Positions 12,930-26,510 of a DNA stretch of 64,000 nt are shown here, one piece after another; the stretch's first letter is position 1; each line of letters starts with the position of its first letter. This DNA is from Leptidea sinapis. Lineage: Eukaryota > Arthropoda > Insecta > Lepidoptera > Pieridae. The stretch spans positions 9,176,001 through 9,240,000 of the forward strand of contig NC_066283.1 in the NCBI RefSeq assembly GCF_905404315.1. Reading direction: 5' to 3'. A program made the position numbers and the translations under genes. Under the pieces are notes generated by a model. The model did not search any database. It saw nothing but the letters and a program-made list of their open reading frames with translations, and was not told the origin of the DNA.

Positions 12930-14260
12930 CGAGGGTGCTGAGAACGATTTTGTGATCATTTTTCAAATCCAAGATGGCCGCCGCACAAAATTATGATTTC
13001 AGCAATATGGATATCGTACCTGAGGTTCTCGAGGGTGCAGAGAACGATTTTGTGATCATTTTTCAAATCCAAGATCGCCGCCGCTCAAAAGTATGATAAC
13101 TACATTATGGGTATCGTACCCGAGGTTCTCTAGTGTGCTGAGAACAATTTTGAGATCATTTTTCTAATCCAAGATGGCCGCCGCACAAAAATATGATTTC
13201 AGCAATATGGATATCGTGTCCGAGTTTCTCGAGGGTGAAGAAAACAATTTTGGGATCATTTTTAAATCCGAGATGGCCGCCGCACAAAATTATGATAAAT
13301 ACATTATGGGTATCGTATCCCAGGTTCTCGAGGGTGCTGAGAAAGATTCTGTGATCAGTTTTCAAATCCAAGATGGCCGCCGCACAAAATTATGATTTCA
13401 GCAATATGGATATCGTACCCGAGGTTCTCGAGGGTGCAGAGAACGATTTGGTGAACATTTTTCAAATCCAAGATGGCCGCCGCACAAAATTATGTTTTCA
13501 GCAATATGGATATCGTACCCGAGCTTCTCGAGGGTGCAAAGAACGATTTTGTGATCATTTTTCAAATCCAAGATGGCCGCCGCTCAAAAGTATGATAACT
13601 ACATTATGGGTATCGTATCCGAGGTTCTCTAGAGTGCAGAAAACAATTTTGGGATCCTTTTTAAATCCGAGATTGCCACTGCTCAAAAGTTTGATAACTA
13701 GATAATGGGTATCGTATCCTCGGGTCTCGAGGGTGCAGAAAAAGATTCTGTGATCAGTTTTCAAATCCAAGATGGCCGCCGCACAAAATTATGTTTTCAG
13801 CAATATTGATATCGTACCCGAGCTTCTCGAGGGTGCAAAGAACGATTATGTGATCATTTTTCAAATCCAAGATGGCCGCCGCTCAAAAGTATGATAACTA
13901 TATTATGGGTATCGTATTCGAGGTTCTCTAGAGTGCAGAAAACAATTTTGGGATCCTTTATAAATCTGAGATTGCCGCTGCTCAAAAGTATGATAACTAG
14001 ATAATGGGTATCGTATCCTCGGTTCTCGAGGGTGCAGAGAACGATTTTGTAATCATTTTTCAAATCCAAGATGGAAGCCGCACAAAATTATGATTTCAGC
14101 AATATGGATATCGTGTCCGAGATTCTTAAGGGTGCCAAGAACAATTCTGTGATCATTTTTGAAATCCAAGAGGGCTGCCGCAAACAATAATGTTTTCAGC
14201 AATATGGATATCGTGTCTGAGGTTCTCGAGGGTGCAGAAAATAATTTTGGGATCATTTTT
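12930..14260 (+). repeat. 1.33-kb duplicated block (partner about 18,015-19,345)
   Basis: The match is at offset 5,085 and includes the TACCTGAGG variant and a run of GAGTTTCTCGAGGGTGAAG, GAGCTTCTCGAGGGTGC and GATCCTTT(T/A)TAAATC monomers in the same order. The block overlaps a second duplication (13,850-15,440 versus 17,439-19,029, offset 3,589), so this part of the array was copied more than once with different borders. Confidence 0.82.
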
Positions 14261-15440
14261 AAGTCCGAAATGGCCGCTGCTCAAAAATATGATAACTAGA
14301 TTATGGGTATCGTATCCTATGTTCTCGAGGGTGCAGAGAAAGATTTGGTGATCATTTTTCAAATCCAAGATGGCCGCCGCACAAAATTATGATTTCAACG
14401 ATATGGATATCGTACCTGAGGTTCTCGAGGGTGCTGAGAACGATTTTGTGATCATTTTTCAAATCCAAGATGGCCGCCGCACAAAATTATAATTTCAGCA
14501 ATATGGATATCGTACCTGAGGTTCTCGAGGGTGCAGAGAACGATTTTGTGATCATTTTTCAAATCCAAGATGGCCGCCGCTCAAAAGTATGATAACTACA
14601 TTATGGGTATCGTACCCGAGGTTCTCTAGGGTGCTGAGAACAATTTTGAGATCATTTTTCTTATCCAAGATGGCCGCCGCACAAAAATATGATTTCAGCA
14701 ATATGGATATCGTGTCCGAGTTTCTCGAGGGTGAAGAAAACAATTTTGGGATCATTTTTAAATCCGAGATGGCCGCCGCACAAAATTATGATAAATACAT
14801 AATGGGTATCGTATCCCAGGTTCTCGAGGGTGCTGAGAAAGATTCTGTGATCAGTTTTCAAATCCAAGATGGCCGCCGCACAAAATTATGATTTCAGCAA
14901 TATGGATATCGTACCCGAGGTTCTCGAGGGTGCAGAGAACGATTTGGTGAACATTTTTCAAATCCAAGATGGCCGCCGCACAAAATTATGTTTCCAGCAA
15001 TATGGATATCGTACCCGAGCTTCTCGAGGGTGCAAAGAACGATTTTGTGATCATTTTTCAAATCCAAGATGGCCGCCGCTCAAAAGTATGATAACTACAT
15101 TATGGGTATCGTATCCGAGGTTCTCTAGAGTGCAGAAAACAATTTTGGGATCCTTTTTAAATCCGAGATTGCCGCTGCTCAAAAGTATGATAACTAGATA
15201 ATGGGTATCGTATCCTCGGTTCTCGAGGGTGCAGAGAAAGATTCTGTGATCAGTTTTCAAATCCAAGATGGCCGCCGCACAAAATTATGTTTTCAGCAAT
15301 ATGGATATCGTACCCGAGCTTCTCGAGGGTGCAAAGAACGATTTTGTGATCATTTTTCAAATCCAAGATGGCCGCCGCTCAAAAGTATGATAACTACATT
15401 ATGGGTATCGTATCCGAGGTTCTCTAGAGTGCAGAAAACA
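13850..15440 (+). repeat. 1.59-kb duplicated block (partner about 17,439-19,029)
   Basis: The match is at offset 3,589. A private change, ATTTCAACGATATGG in place of ATTTCAGCGATATGG, occurs at 14,392 and 17,981 and identifies the pair. Both copies are followed by the same TACCTGAGG monomers and then the GGTGAACATTTTTC monomer. Confidence 0.84.
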
Positions 15441-17072
15441 ATTTTGGGATCCTTTTTAAATCCGAGATTGCCACTGCTCAAAAGTATGATAACTAGATAA
15501 TGGGTATCGTATCCTCGGTTCTCGAGGGTGCAGAGAAAGATTCTGTGATCAGTTTTCAAATCCAAGATGGCCGCCGCACAAAATTATGTTTTCAGCAATA
15601 TGGATATCGTACCCGAGCTTCTCAAGGGTGCCGAGAACAATTCTGTGATCATTTTTGAAATCCAAGAGGGCTGCCGCAAACAATAATGTTTTCAGCAATA
15701 TGGATAATGTGTCTGAGGTTCTCGAGGGTGCAGAAAATAATGTTGGGATCATTTTTAAGTCCGAAATGGCCGCTGCTCAAAAATATGATAACTAGATTAT
15801 GGGTATCGTATCCTATGTTCTCGAGGGTGCAGAGAAAGATTTGGTGATCATTTTTCAAATCCAAGATTGCCGCCGCACAAAATTATGATTTCAGCGATAT
15901 GGATATCGTACCCGAGGTTCTCAATGTGCAGAGAAAGATTTTGTGGCCAATTTTCAAATCCAAGATGGCCGCCTCTCAAAAGTAAGATAAATACATTATG
16001 GGTATCGTATCCCAGGTTCTCGAGGGTGGTGAGAACGATTTTGTGATCATTTTTCTAATCCACGATGGCCGCCGCACAAAATTATGATTTCAGCAATATG
16101 GATATCGTGTCCGAGATTCTCAAGGGTGCCGAGAACAATTCTGTGATCATTTTTGAAATCCAAGAGGGCTGCCGCAAACAATAATGTTTTCAGCAATATG
16201 GATATCGTGTCTGAGGTTCTTGAGGGTGCAGAAAATAATTTTGGGATCATTTTTAAGTCCGAAATGGCCGCTGCTCAAAAATATGATAACTAGATTATGG
16301 GTATCGTATCCCATGTTCTCGAGGGTGCAGAGAAAGATTTTGTGGCCAATTTTCAAATCCAAGATGGCCGCCTCTCAAAAGTAAGATAAATACATTATGG
16401 GTATCGTATCCCAGGTTCTCGAGGGTGCTGAGAACGATTTTGTGATCATTTTTCTAATCCACGATGGCCGCCGCACAAAATTATGATTTCAGCAATATGG
16501 ATATCGTGTCCGAGATTCTCAAGGGTGCCGAGAACAATTCTGTGATCATTTTTGAAATCCAAGAGGGCTGCCGCAAGCAATAATGTTTTCAGCAATATGG
16601 ATATCGTGTCTGAGGTTCTCGAGGGTGCAGAAAATAATTTTGGGATCATTTTTAAGTCCGAAATGGCCGCTGCTCAAAAATATGATAACTAAATTATGGG
16701 TATCGTATCCTATGTTCTCGAGGGTGCAGAGAAAGATTTGGTGATCATTTTTCAAATCCAAGATGGCCGCCGCACAAAATTATGATTTCAGCGATATGGA
16801 TATCGTACCCGAGGTTCTCAATGTGCAGAGAAAGATTTTGTGGCCAATTTTCAAATCCAAGATGGCCGCCTCTCAAAAGTAAGATAAATACATTATGGGT
16901 ATCGTATCCCAGGTTCTCGAGGGTGCTGAGAACGATTTTGTGATCATTTTTCTAATCCAAGATGGCCGCCGCACAAAATTATGATTTCAGCAATATGGAT
17001 ATCGTACCCGAGGTTCTCGAGGGTGCAGAGAACGATTTGGTGAACATTTTTCAAATCCAAGATGGCCGCCGC
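15279..17072 (+). repeat. 1.79-kb duplicated block, copy 2 (partner 8,201-9,994)
   Basis: This is the second copy of the block described at 8,201-9,994. It has a few private changes of its own, such as AAGATTGCCGCCGC near 15,865 (which breaks the YY1-like core), GGTTCTTGAGGG near 16,217 and ACTAAATTATGGG near 16,688. These arose after the copies separated. Confidence 0.86.
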
Positions 17073-20000
17073 TCAAAAGTATGATAACTACATTATGAGT
17101 ATCGTACCCGAGGTTCTCTAGTGTGCTGAGAACAATTTTGAGATCATTTTTCTAATCCAAGATGGCCGCCGCACAAAAATATGATTTCAGCAATATGGAT
17201 ATCGTGTCCGAGTTTCTCGAGGGTAAAGAAAACAATTTTGGGATCATTTTTAAATCCGAGATGGCCGCCGCACAAAATTATGATAATTACATTATGGGTA
17301 TCGTATCCCAGGTTCTCGAGGGTGCTGAGAAAGATTCTGTGATCAGTTTTCAAATCCAAGATGGCCGCCGCACAAAATTATGATTTCAGCAATATGGATA
17401 TCGTACCCGAGGTTCTCGAGGGTGCAGAGAACGATTTTGTGATCATTTTTCAAATCCAAGATGGCCGCCGCTCAAAAGTATGATAACTATATTATGGGTA
17501 TCGTATTCGAGGTTCTCTAGAGTGCAGAAAACAATTTTGGGATCCTTTATAAATCTGAGATTGCCGCTGCTCAAAAGTATGATAACTAGATAATGGGTAT
17601 CGTATCCTCGGTTCTCGAGGGTGCAGAGAACGATTTTGTAATCATTTTTCAAATCCAAGATGGAAGCCGCACAAAATTATGATTTCAGCAATATGGATAT
17701 CGTGTCCGAGATTCTCAAGGGTGCCGAGAACAATTCTGTGATCATTTTTGAAATCCAAGAGGGCTGCCGCAAACAATAATGTTTTCAGCAATATGGATAT
17801 CGTGTCTGAGGTTCTCGAGGGTGCAGAAAATAGTTTTGGGATCATTTTTAAGTCCGAAATGGCCGCTGCTCAAAAATATGATAACTAGATTATGGGTATC
17901 GTATCCTATGTTCTCTAGGGTGCAGAGAAAGATTTGGTGATCATTTTTCAAATCCAAGATGGCCGCCGCACAAAATTATGATTTCAACGATATGGATATC
18001 GTACCTGAGGTTCTCGAGGGTGCTGAGAACGATTTTGTGATCATTTTTCAAATCCAAGATGGCCGCCGCACAAAATTATGATTTCAGCAATATGGATATC
18101 GTACCTGAGGTTCTCGAGGGTGCAGAGAACGATTTTGTGATCATTTTTCAAATCCAAGATGGCCGCCGCTCAAAAGTATGATAACTACATTATGGGTATC
18201 GTACCCGAGGTTCTCTAGGGTGCTGAGAACAATTTTGAGATCATTTTTCTAATCCAAGATGGCCGCCGCACAAAAATATGATTTCAGCAATATGGATATC
18301 GTGTCCGAGTTTCTCGAGGGTGAAGAAAACAATTTTGGGATCATTTTTAAATCCGAGATGGCCGCCGCACAAAATTATGATAAATACATTATGGGTATCG
18401 TATCCCAGGTTCTCGAGGGTGCTGAGAAAGATTCTGTGATCAGTTTTCAAATCCAAGATGGCCGCCGCACAAAATTATGATTTCAGCAATATGGATATCG
18501 TACCCGAGGTTCTCGAGGGTGCAGAGAACGATTTGGTGAACATTTTTCAAATCCAAGATGGCCGCCGCACAAAATTATGTTTTCAGCAATATGGATATCG
18601 TACCCGAGCTTCTCGAGGGTGCAAAGAACGATTTTGTGATCATTTTTCAAATCCAAGATGGCCGCCGCTCAAAAGTATGATAACTACATTATGGGTATCG
18701 TATCCGAGGTTCTCTAGAGTGCAGAAAACAATTTTGGGATCCTTTTTAAATCCGAGATTGCCATTGCTCAAAAATATGATAACTAGATAATGGGTATCGT
18801 ATCCTCGGTTCTCGAGGGTGCAGAGAAAGATTCTGTGATCAGTTTTCAAATCCAAGATGGCCGCCGCACAAAATTATGTTTTCAGCAATATGGATATCGT
18901 ACCCGAGCTTCTCGAGGGTGCAAAGAACGATTTTGTTATCATTTTTCAAATCCAAGATGGCCGCCGCTCAATAGTATGATAACTACATTATGGGTATCGT
19001 ATCCGAGGTTCTCTAGAGTGCAGAAAACAATTTTGGGATCCTTTATAAATCTGAGATTGCCGCTGCTCAAAAGTATGATAACTAGATAATGGGTATCGTA
19101 TCCTCGGTTCTCGAGGGTGCAGAGAACGATTTTGTAATCATTTTTCAAATCCAAGATGGAAGCCGCACAAAATTATGATTTCAGCAATATGGATATCGTG
19201 TCCGAGATTCTCAAGGGTGCCGAGAACAATTCTGTGATCATTTTTGAAATCCAAGAGTGCTGCCGCAAACAATAATGTTTTCAGCAATATGGATATCGTG
19301 TCTGAGGTTCTCGAGGGTGCAGAAAATAATTTTGGGATCATTTTTAAGTCCGAAATGGCCGCTGCTCAAAAATATGATAACTAGATAATGGGTTTCGTAT
19401 CCTCGGTTCTCGAGGGTGCAGAGAACGATTTTGTAATCATTTTTCAAATCCAAGATGGAAGCCGCACAAAATTATGATTTCAGCAATATGGATATCGTGT
19501 CCGAGATTCTCAAGGGTGCCGAGAACAATTCTGTGATCATTTTTGAAATCCAAGAGGGCTGCCGCAAACAATAATGTTTTCAGCAATATGGATATCGTGT
19601 CTGAGGTTCTCGAGGGTGCAGAAAATAATTTTGGGATCATTTTTAAGTCCGAAATGGCCGCTGCTCAAAAATATGATAACTAGATTATGGGTATCGTATC
19701 CTATGTTCTCGAGGGTGCAGAGAAAGATTTGGTGATCATTTTTCAAATCCAAGATGGCCGCCGCACAAAATTATGATTTCAGCGATATGGATATCGTACC
19801 CGAGGTTCTCAATGTGCAGAGAAAGATTTTGTGGCCAATTTTCAAATCCAAGATGGCCGCCTCTCAAAAGTAAGATAAATACATTATGGGTATCGTATCC
19901 CAGGTTCTCGAGGGTGCTGAGAACGATTTTGTGATCATTTTTCTAATCCACGATGGCCGCCGCACAAAATTATGATTTCAGCAATATGGATATCGTGTCC

Positions 20001-20340
20001 GAGATTCTCAAGGGTTCCGAGAACAATTCTGTGATCATTTTTGAAATCCAAGAGGGCTGCCGCAAACAATAATGTTTTTAGCAATATGGATATCGTGTCT
20101 GAGGTTCTCGAGGGTGCAGAAAATAATTTTGGGATCATTTTTAAGTCCGAAATGGCCGCTGCTCAAAAATATGATAACTAGATTATGGGTATCGTATCCT
20201 ATGTTCTCGAGGGTGCAGAGAAAGATTTTGTGATCATTTTTAAATACAAGATGGCCGCCGCACAAAATTATGATTTCAGCAAAATGGATATCGTACCCGA
20301 GGTTCTCGAGGGTGCAGAGAAAGATTTTGTGGTCAGTTTT
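17073..20340 (+). repeat. Satellite mosaic with duplicated blocks and 498-bp units
   Basis: 17,439-19,029 and 18,015-19,345 are the partners of the blocks at 13,850 and 12,930. From about 19,138 to 20,140 the five-monomer class recurs, with marks at 19,256 (GAGTGCTGCC, a private change), 19,555 and 20,053. The spacing is 299 then 498 bp, so the first unit is shortened by two monomers. No gene or other element is seen. Confidence 0.83.
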
Positions 20341-23300
20341 TAAATCCAAGATGGCCGCCGCTCAAAAGTATGATAACTACATTATGGGTATCGTATCCCA
20401 GGTTCTCGAGGAAGCTGAGAACAATTTTGTGATCATTTTTAAATACAAGATGGCCGCCGCACAAAATTATGATTTCAGCAATATGGATATCGTACCCGAG
20501 GTTCTCGAGGGTGCAGAGAACGATTTGGTGAACATTTTTCAAATCCAAGATGGCCGCCGCACAAAATTATGATTTCAGCGATATGGATATCGTACCCGAG
20601 GTTCTCGAGGGTGCAGAGAAAGATTTTGTGGTCAATTTTCAAATCAAAGATGGCCGCCGCTCAAAAGTATGATAACTACATTATGGGTATCGTATCCCAG
20701 GTTCTTGAGGGTGCTGAGAACAATTTTGTGATCATTTTTAAATACAAGATGGCCGCCGCACAAAATTATGATTTCAGCAATATGGATATCGTACCCGAGG
20801 TTCTCGAGGGTGCAGAGAAAGATTTTGTGGCCAATTTTCAAATCCAAGATGGCCGCCTCTCAAAAGTAAGATAAATACATTATGGGTATCGTATCCCAGG
20901 TTCTCGAGGGTGCTGAGAACGATTTTGTGATCATTTTTCTAATCCAAGATGGCCGCCGCACAAAATTATGTTTTCACCAATGTGGATATCGTGTCCGAGG
21001 TTCTCGAGGGTGCAGAAAACAATTTTGGGATCACTTTTAAATCCGAGATGGCCACCGCTCCAAAGTATTATAACTAGATAATGGGTTTCGTATCCTAGGT
21101 TCTCGAGGGTCCAGAGAAAGATTATGTGATCAGTTTTCAAATCCAAGATGGCCGCCGCTCAAAAGTATGATATCTTCATTATGGATTCGTTCTCGAGGGT
21201 GCTGAGAAAGATTCTGTGATCAGTTTTCAAATCCAAGATGGCCGCCGCACAAAATTATGATTTCAGCAATATGGATATCGTACCCGAGGTTCTCGAGGGT
21301 GCAGAGAACGATTTGGTGAACATTTTTCAAATCCAAGATGGCCGCCGCACAAAATTATGTTTTCAGCAATATGGATATCGTACCCGAGCTTATCGAGGGT
21401 GCAAAGAACGATTTTGTGATCATTTTTCAAATCCAAGATGGCCGCCGCTCAAAAGTATGATAACTACATTATGGGTATCGTATCCCAGGTTCTCTAGAGT
21501 GCAGAAAACAATTTTGGGATCATTTTTAAATCCGAGATTGCCGCTGCTCAAAAGTATGATAACTAGATAATGGGTATCGTATCCTCGGTTCTCGAGGGTG
21601 CAGAGAAAGTTTCTGTGATCAGTTTTCAAATCCAAGATGGCCGCCGCTCAAAAGTATGATAACAACATTATGGATATCATATCAGAGATTCTCGAGGGTG
21701 CTGAGAACGATTTTGTAATCAATTTTCAAATCCAAGATGGCCGCCGCACAAAATTATGATTTCAGCAATATGGATATCGTGTCCGAGATTCTCAAGGGTG
21801 CCGAGAACAATTCTGTGATCATTTTTGAAATCCAAGAGGGCTGCCGCAAACAATAATGTTTTCAGCAATATGGATATCGTGTCTGAGGTTCTCGAGGGTG
21901 CAGAAAATAATTTTGGGATCATTTTTAAGTCCGAAATGGCCGCTGCTCAAAAATATGAAAACTAGATTATGGGTATCGTATCCTATGTTCTCGAGGGTGC
22001 TGAGAACAATTTTGTGATCATTTTTAAATACAAGACGGCCGCCGCACAAAATTATGATTTCAGCAATATGGATATCGTACCCGAGGTTCTCGATGGTGCA
22101 GAGAAAGATTTTGTGGTCAGTTTTCAAATCCAAGATGGCCGCCGCTCAAAAGTATGATAACTACATTATGGGTATCGTATCCCAGGTTCTCGAGGAAGCT
22201 GAGAACAATTTTGTGATCATATTTCAAATCCAAGATGGCCGCCGCACAAAATTATGATAACTAGATTATGGGTATCGTATCCTAGGTTCTCGAGGGTGCA
22301 GAGAAAGATTTTGTGATCAGTTTTCAAACACAAGATGGCCGCCGCTCAAAAGTATGATAACTACATTATCGGTCTCGTATCCGAGGTTCTCGAGGGTGCT
22401 GAGATCGATTTTGTGATCAATTTTCTAATCCAAGATGGCCGCCGCACGAAATAATGTTTTCACTAATGTGGATATCGTGTCCGAGGTTCTCGAGGGTGCA
22501 GAAAACAATTTTGGGATCAGTTTTAAATCCGAGATGGCCAACGCTCCAAAGTATTATAACTAGATAATGGGTATCGTATCCTAGGTTCTCGAGAGTGCAG
22601 AGAAAGATTATGTGATCAGTTTTCAAATCCAAGATGGCCGCCACTCAAAAGTATGATATCTTCATTATGGATATCGTATCAGAGGTTCTCGAGTGTGCTG
22701 AGAACGATTTTGTGATTATTTTTCAAATCCAAGATGGCCGCCGCACAAAATTATGATTTCAGCAATATAGATATCGTACCCGAGGTTCTCGAGGGTGCAG
22801 AGAAGGATTTGGTGATCATTTTTCAAATCCAAGATGGCCGCCGCAAAAAATTATCATTTCAGCAATTTGGATATCGTACCCGAGATTCTAGAGGGTGCAG
22901 AGAACGATTTTGTGGACAGTTTTCAAATCCAAGATGGCCGCCGCTCAAAAGTATGGTAACTACATTATGGGTATCGTATCCCAGGTTCTCGAGGGTGCTG
23001 AGAACGATTTTGTGATAATTTTTTCAATCCAAGATGGCCGCCGCTCAAAAGTATGATAACTACATTATGGGTATCGAAACCCAGGTTCTCGAGGGTGCTG
23101 AGAACAATTTTGTGATAATTTTTCAAATCCAAGATGGCCGCCGCACAAAAATATGATTTCAGCAATATGGATATCGTGTCCGAGGTTCTCGATGGTGAAG
23201 AAAACAATTTTGGGATCATTTTTAAATCCGAGATGGCCGCTGCTCAAAAGTATGATAACTAGATTATGGGTATCGTATCAGAGGTTCTCGAGGGTGCTGA

Positions 23301-23344
23301 GAACGATTTTGTGATCATTTTTCTAATCCAAGATGGCCGCCGCA

Positions 23345-25136
23345 CAAAATTATGATTTCAGCAATATGGATATCGTACCCGAGGTTCTCGAGGGTGCAGA
23401 GAACGATTTGGTGAACATTTTTCAAATCCAAGATGGCCGCCGCACAAAATTATGATTTCAGCGATATGGATATCGTACCCGAGGTTCTCGAGGGTGCAGA
23501 GAAAGATTTTGTGGTCAATTTTCAAATCCAAGATGGCCGCCGCTCAAAAGTATAACTACATTATAGGTATCGTATCAGAGGTTCTCAAGGGTGCTGAGAA
23601 CGATCTTGTGGTTATTTTTCAAATCCAAGATGGCCGCCACACAAAATTATGATTTCAGCAATATGGATATCGTACCCGAGGTTCTCGAGGGTGCAGAGAA
23701 CGATTTGGTGATCATTTTTAAAATCCAAGATGGCCGCCGCACAAAATTATCATTTCAGCAATTTGGATATCGTACCCGAGATTCTCGAGGGTGCAGAGAA
23801 CGATTTTGTGGACAGTTTTCAAATCCAAGATGGCCGCCGCTCAAAAGTATGATAACTACATTATGGGTATCGTATCCCAGGTTCTCGAGGGTGCTGAGAA
23901 CGATTTTGTGATCATTTTTCCAATCCAAAATGGCCGCCGCTCAAAAGTATGATAACTACATTATGGGTATCGAAACCCAGGTTCTCGAGGGTGCTGAGAA
24001 CAATTTTGTGATAATTTTTCAAATCCAAGATGGCCGCCGCACAAAAATATGATTTCAGCAACATGGATATCGTGTCCGAGGTTCTCGAGGGTGAAGAAAA
24101 CAATTTTGGGAACATTTTTAAATCCGAGATGGCCGCCACTCAAAAGTATGGTAACTTCATTATGGTTATCGTATCCCAGGTTCTCGAGGGTGCTGAGAAC
24201 GATTTTGTGATCATTTTTCCAATCCAAGATGGCCGCCGCTCAAAATTATGATTTCAGCAATATGGATATCGTACCCGAGGTTCTCGAGGGTGCAGAGAAC
24301 GATTTGGTGAACATTTTTCAAATCCAAGATGGCCGCCGCACAAAATTATGATTTCAGCGATATGGATATCGTACCCGAGGTTCTCGAGGGTGCAGAGAAA
24401 GATTTTGTGGTCAATTTTCAAATCCAAGATGGCCGCCGCTCAAAAGTATAACTACATTATAGGTATCGTATCAGAGGTTCTCAAGGGTGCTGAGAACGAT
24501 CTTGTGGTTATTTTTCAAATCCAAGATGGCCGCCACACAAAATTATGATTTCAGCTATATGGATATCGTACCCGAGGTTCTCGAGGGTGCAGAGAACGAT
24601 TTGGTGATCATTTTTAAAATCCAAGATGGCCGCCGCACAAAATTATCATTTCAGCAATTTGGATATCGTACCCGAGATTCTCGAGGGTGCAGAGAACGAT
24701 TTTGTGGACAGTTTTCAAATCCAAGATGGCCGCCGCTCAAAAGTATGATAACTACATTATGGGTATCGTATCCCAGGTTCTCGAGGGTGCTGAGAAGGAT
24801 TTTGTGATCATTTTTCCAATCCAAAATGGCCGCCGCTCAAAAGTATGATAACTACATTATGGGTATCGAAACCCAGGTTCTCGAGGGTGCTGAGAACAAT
24901 TTTGTGATAATTTTTCAAATCCAAGATGGCCGCCGCACAAAAATATGATTTCAGCAACATGGATATCGTGTCCGAGGTTCTCGAGGGTGAAGAAAACAAT
25001 TTTGGGAACATTTTTAAATCCGAGATGGCCGCCACTCAAAAGTATGGTAACTTCATTATGGTTATCGTATCCCAGGTTCTCGAGGGTGCTGAGAACGATT
25101 TTGTGATCATTTTTCCAATCCAAGATGGCCGCCGCT
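23345..25136 (+). repeat. 896-bp nine-monomer unit, two tandem copies (in 6.2-kb copy 1)
   Basis: 23,345-24,240 and 24,241-25,136 match at offset 896. The start of the second copy is a hybrid monomer reading GCCGCTCAAAATTATGATTTC near 24,236, which joins class B (GCTCAAAA) to class A (ATTATGATTTC). That is the expected product of unequal exchange between A and B monomers. CAGCTATATGG (24,552) versus CAGCAATATGG (23,656) distinguishes the copies. Confidence 0.9.
23833..23932 (+). repeat. Representative class B monomer (100 bp)
   Basis: Class B differs from class A by GCTCAAAAGTATGATAAC, by TACATTATGGGTATCGTATC in place of the GGATATCGTACC region, and usually by CCCAGG and GTGCTGAG instead of CCGAGG and GTGCAGAG. 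The core CTCGAG and TGATCATTTTT are shared. Variants such as GGGTATCGAAACCCAGG, TTCATTATGGATATCG and TAGATTATGGG mark sub-lineages that help trace the duplications. Confidence 0.92.
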
Positions 25137-26510
25137 CAAAAGTATGATAACTACATTATGGGTATCGAAACCCAGGTTCTCGAGTGTGCTGAGAACAATT
25201 TTGTGATAATATTTCAAATACATGATGGCCGCCGCACAAAAATATGATTTCAGCAATATGGATATCGTGTCCGAGGTTCTCGATGGTGAAGAAAACAATT
25301 TTGGGATCATTTTTAAATCCGAGATGGCCGCTGCTCAAAAGTATGATAACTAGATTATGGGTACCGTATCAGAGGTTCTCGAGGGAGCTGAGAACGATTT
25401 TGTGATCATTTTCCTAATCCAAGATGGCCGCCGCACAAAATTATGATTTCAGCAATATGGATATCGTACCCGAGGTTCTCGAGGGTGCAGAGAACGATTT
25501 TGTGATCATTATTCAAATCCAAGATGGCCGCTGCACAAAATTATGATTTCAGCAATATGGATATCGCACCCGAGGTTCTCGAGGGTGCAGAGAAAGATTT
25601 TGTGGACAGTTTTCAAATCCAAGATGGCCGCCGCTCAAAAGTATGATAACTACATTATGGGTATCGTATCCCAGGTTCTCGAGGGTGCTGAGAAGGATTT
25701 TGTGATCATTTTTCCAATCCAAAATGGCCGCCGCTCAAAAGTATGATAACTACATTATGGGTATCGAAACCCAGAATCTCGAGGGTGCTGAGAACAATTT
25801 TGTGATAATTTTTCAAATCCAAGATGGCCGCCGCACAAAAATATGATTTCAGCAATATGGATATCGTGTCCGAGGTTCTCGAGGGTGAAGAAAACAATTT
25901 TGGGATCACTTTTAAATCCGAGATGGCTGCCGCTCAAAAGTATGATAACTAGATTATGGGTATCGTATCAGAGGTTCTCGAGGGTGCTGAGAACGATTTT
26001 GTGATCATTATTCAAAACCAGGATGGCCGCCGCACAAAATTATGACTTCAGCAATATGGATATCGTACCCGAGGTTCTCGAGGGTGCAGAGAAAGATTTT
26101 GTGGACAGTTTTCAAATCCAAAATGGCCGCCGCTCAAAATTATGTATTCACCAATGTGGATATCGTGTCCGAGGTTCTCGAGGGTGCAGAAAACAATTTT
26201 GGGATCAGTTTTAAATCCGAGATGGCCACCGCTCAAAAGTATGATTACTAGATTATGGGTATCGTATCCTAGGTTCTCGAGAGTGCAGAGAAAGATTATG
26301 TGATCAGTTTTCAAATCCAAGATGGCCGCCGCTCAAAAGTATGATATCTTCATTATGGATATCGTATCAGAGGTTCTCGAGGGTGCTGAGAACAATTTTG
26401 TGATAATTTTTCAAATCCAAGATGGCCGCCGCACAAAAATATGATTTCAGCAATATGGATATCGTGTCCGAGGTTCTCGATGGTGAAGAAAACAATTTTG
26501 GGATCATTTT

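Larger units (their letters stand above)
20341..26510 (+). repeat. About 6.2-kb higher-order unit, copy 1
   Basis: This unit and the next (26,511-32,789) are adjacent and match along their length. The offset is 6,170 up to about 20,850, then 6,369 after a 199-bp, two-monomer difference, then 6,269 after about 25,640 where copy 2 lacks one monomer. Each contains a truncated monomer with ATGGATTCGTTCTCGAGG (21,181 and 27,550) and an inner 2x 896-bp duplication. Differences by eye are few, for example CAAACACAAG at 22,326 versus CAAATACAAG in copy 2. Confidence 0.92.
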
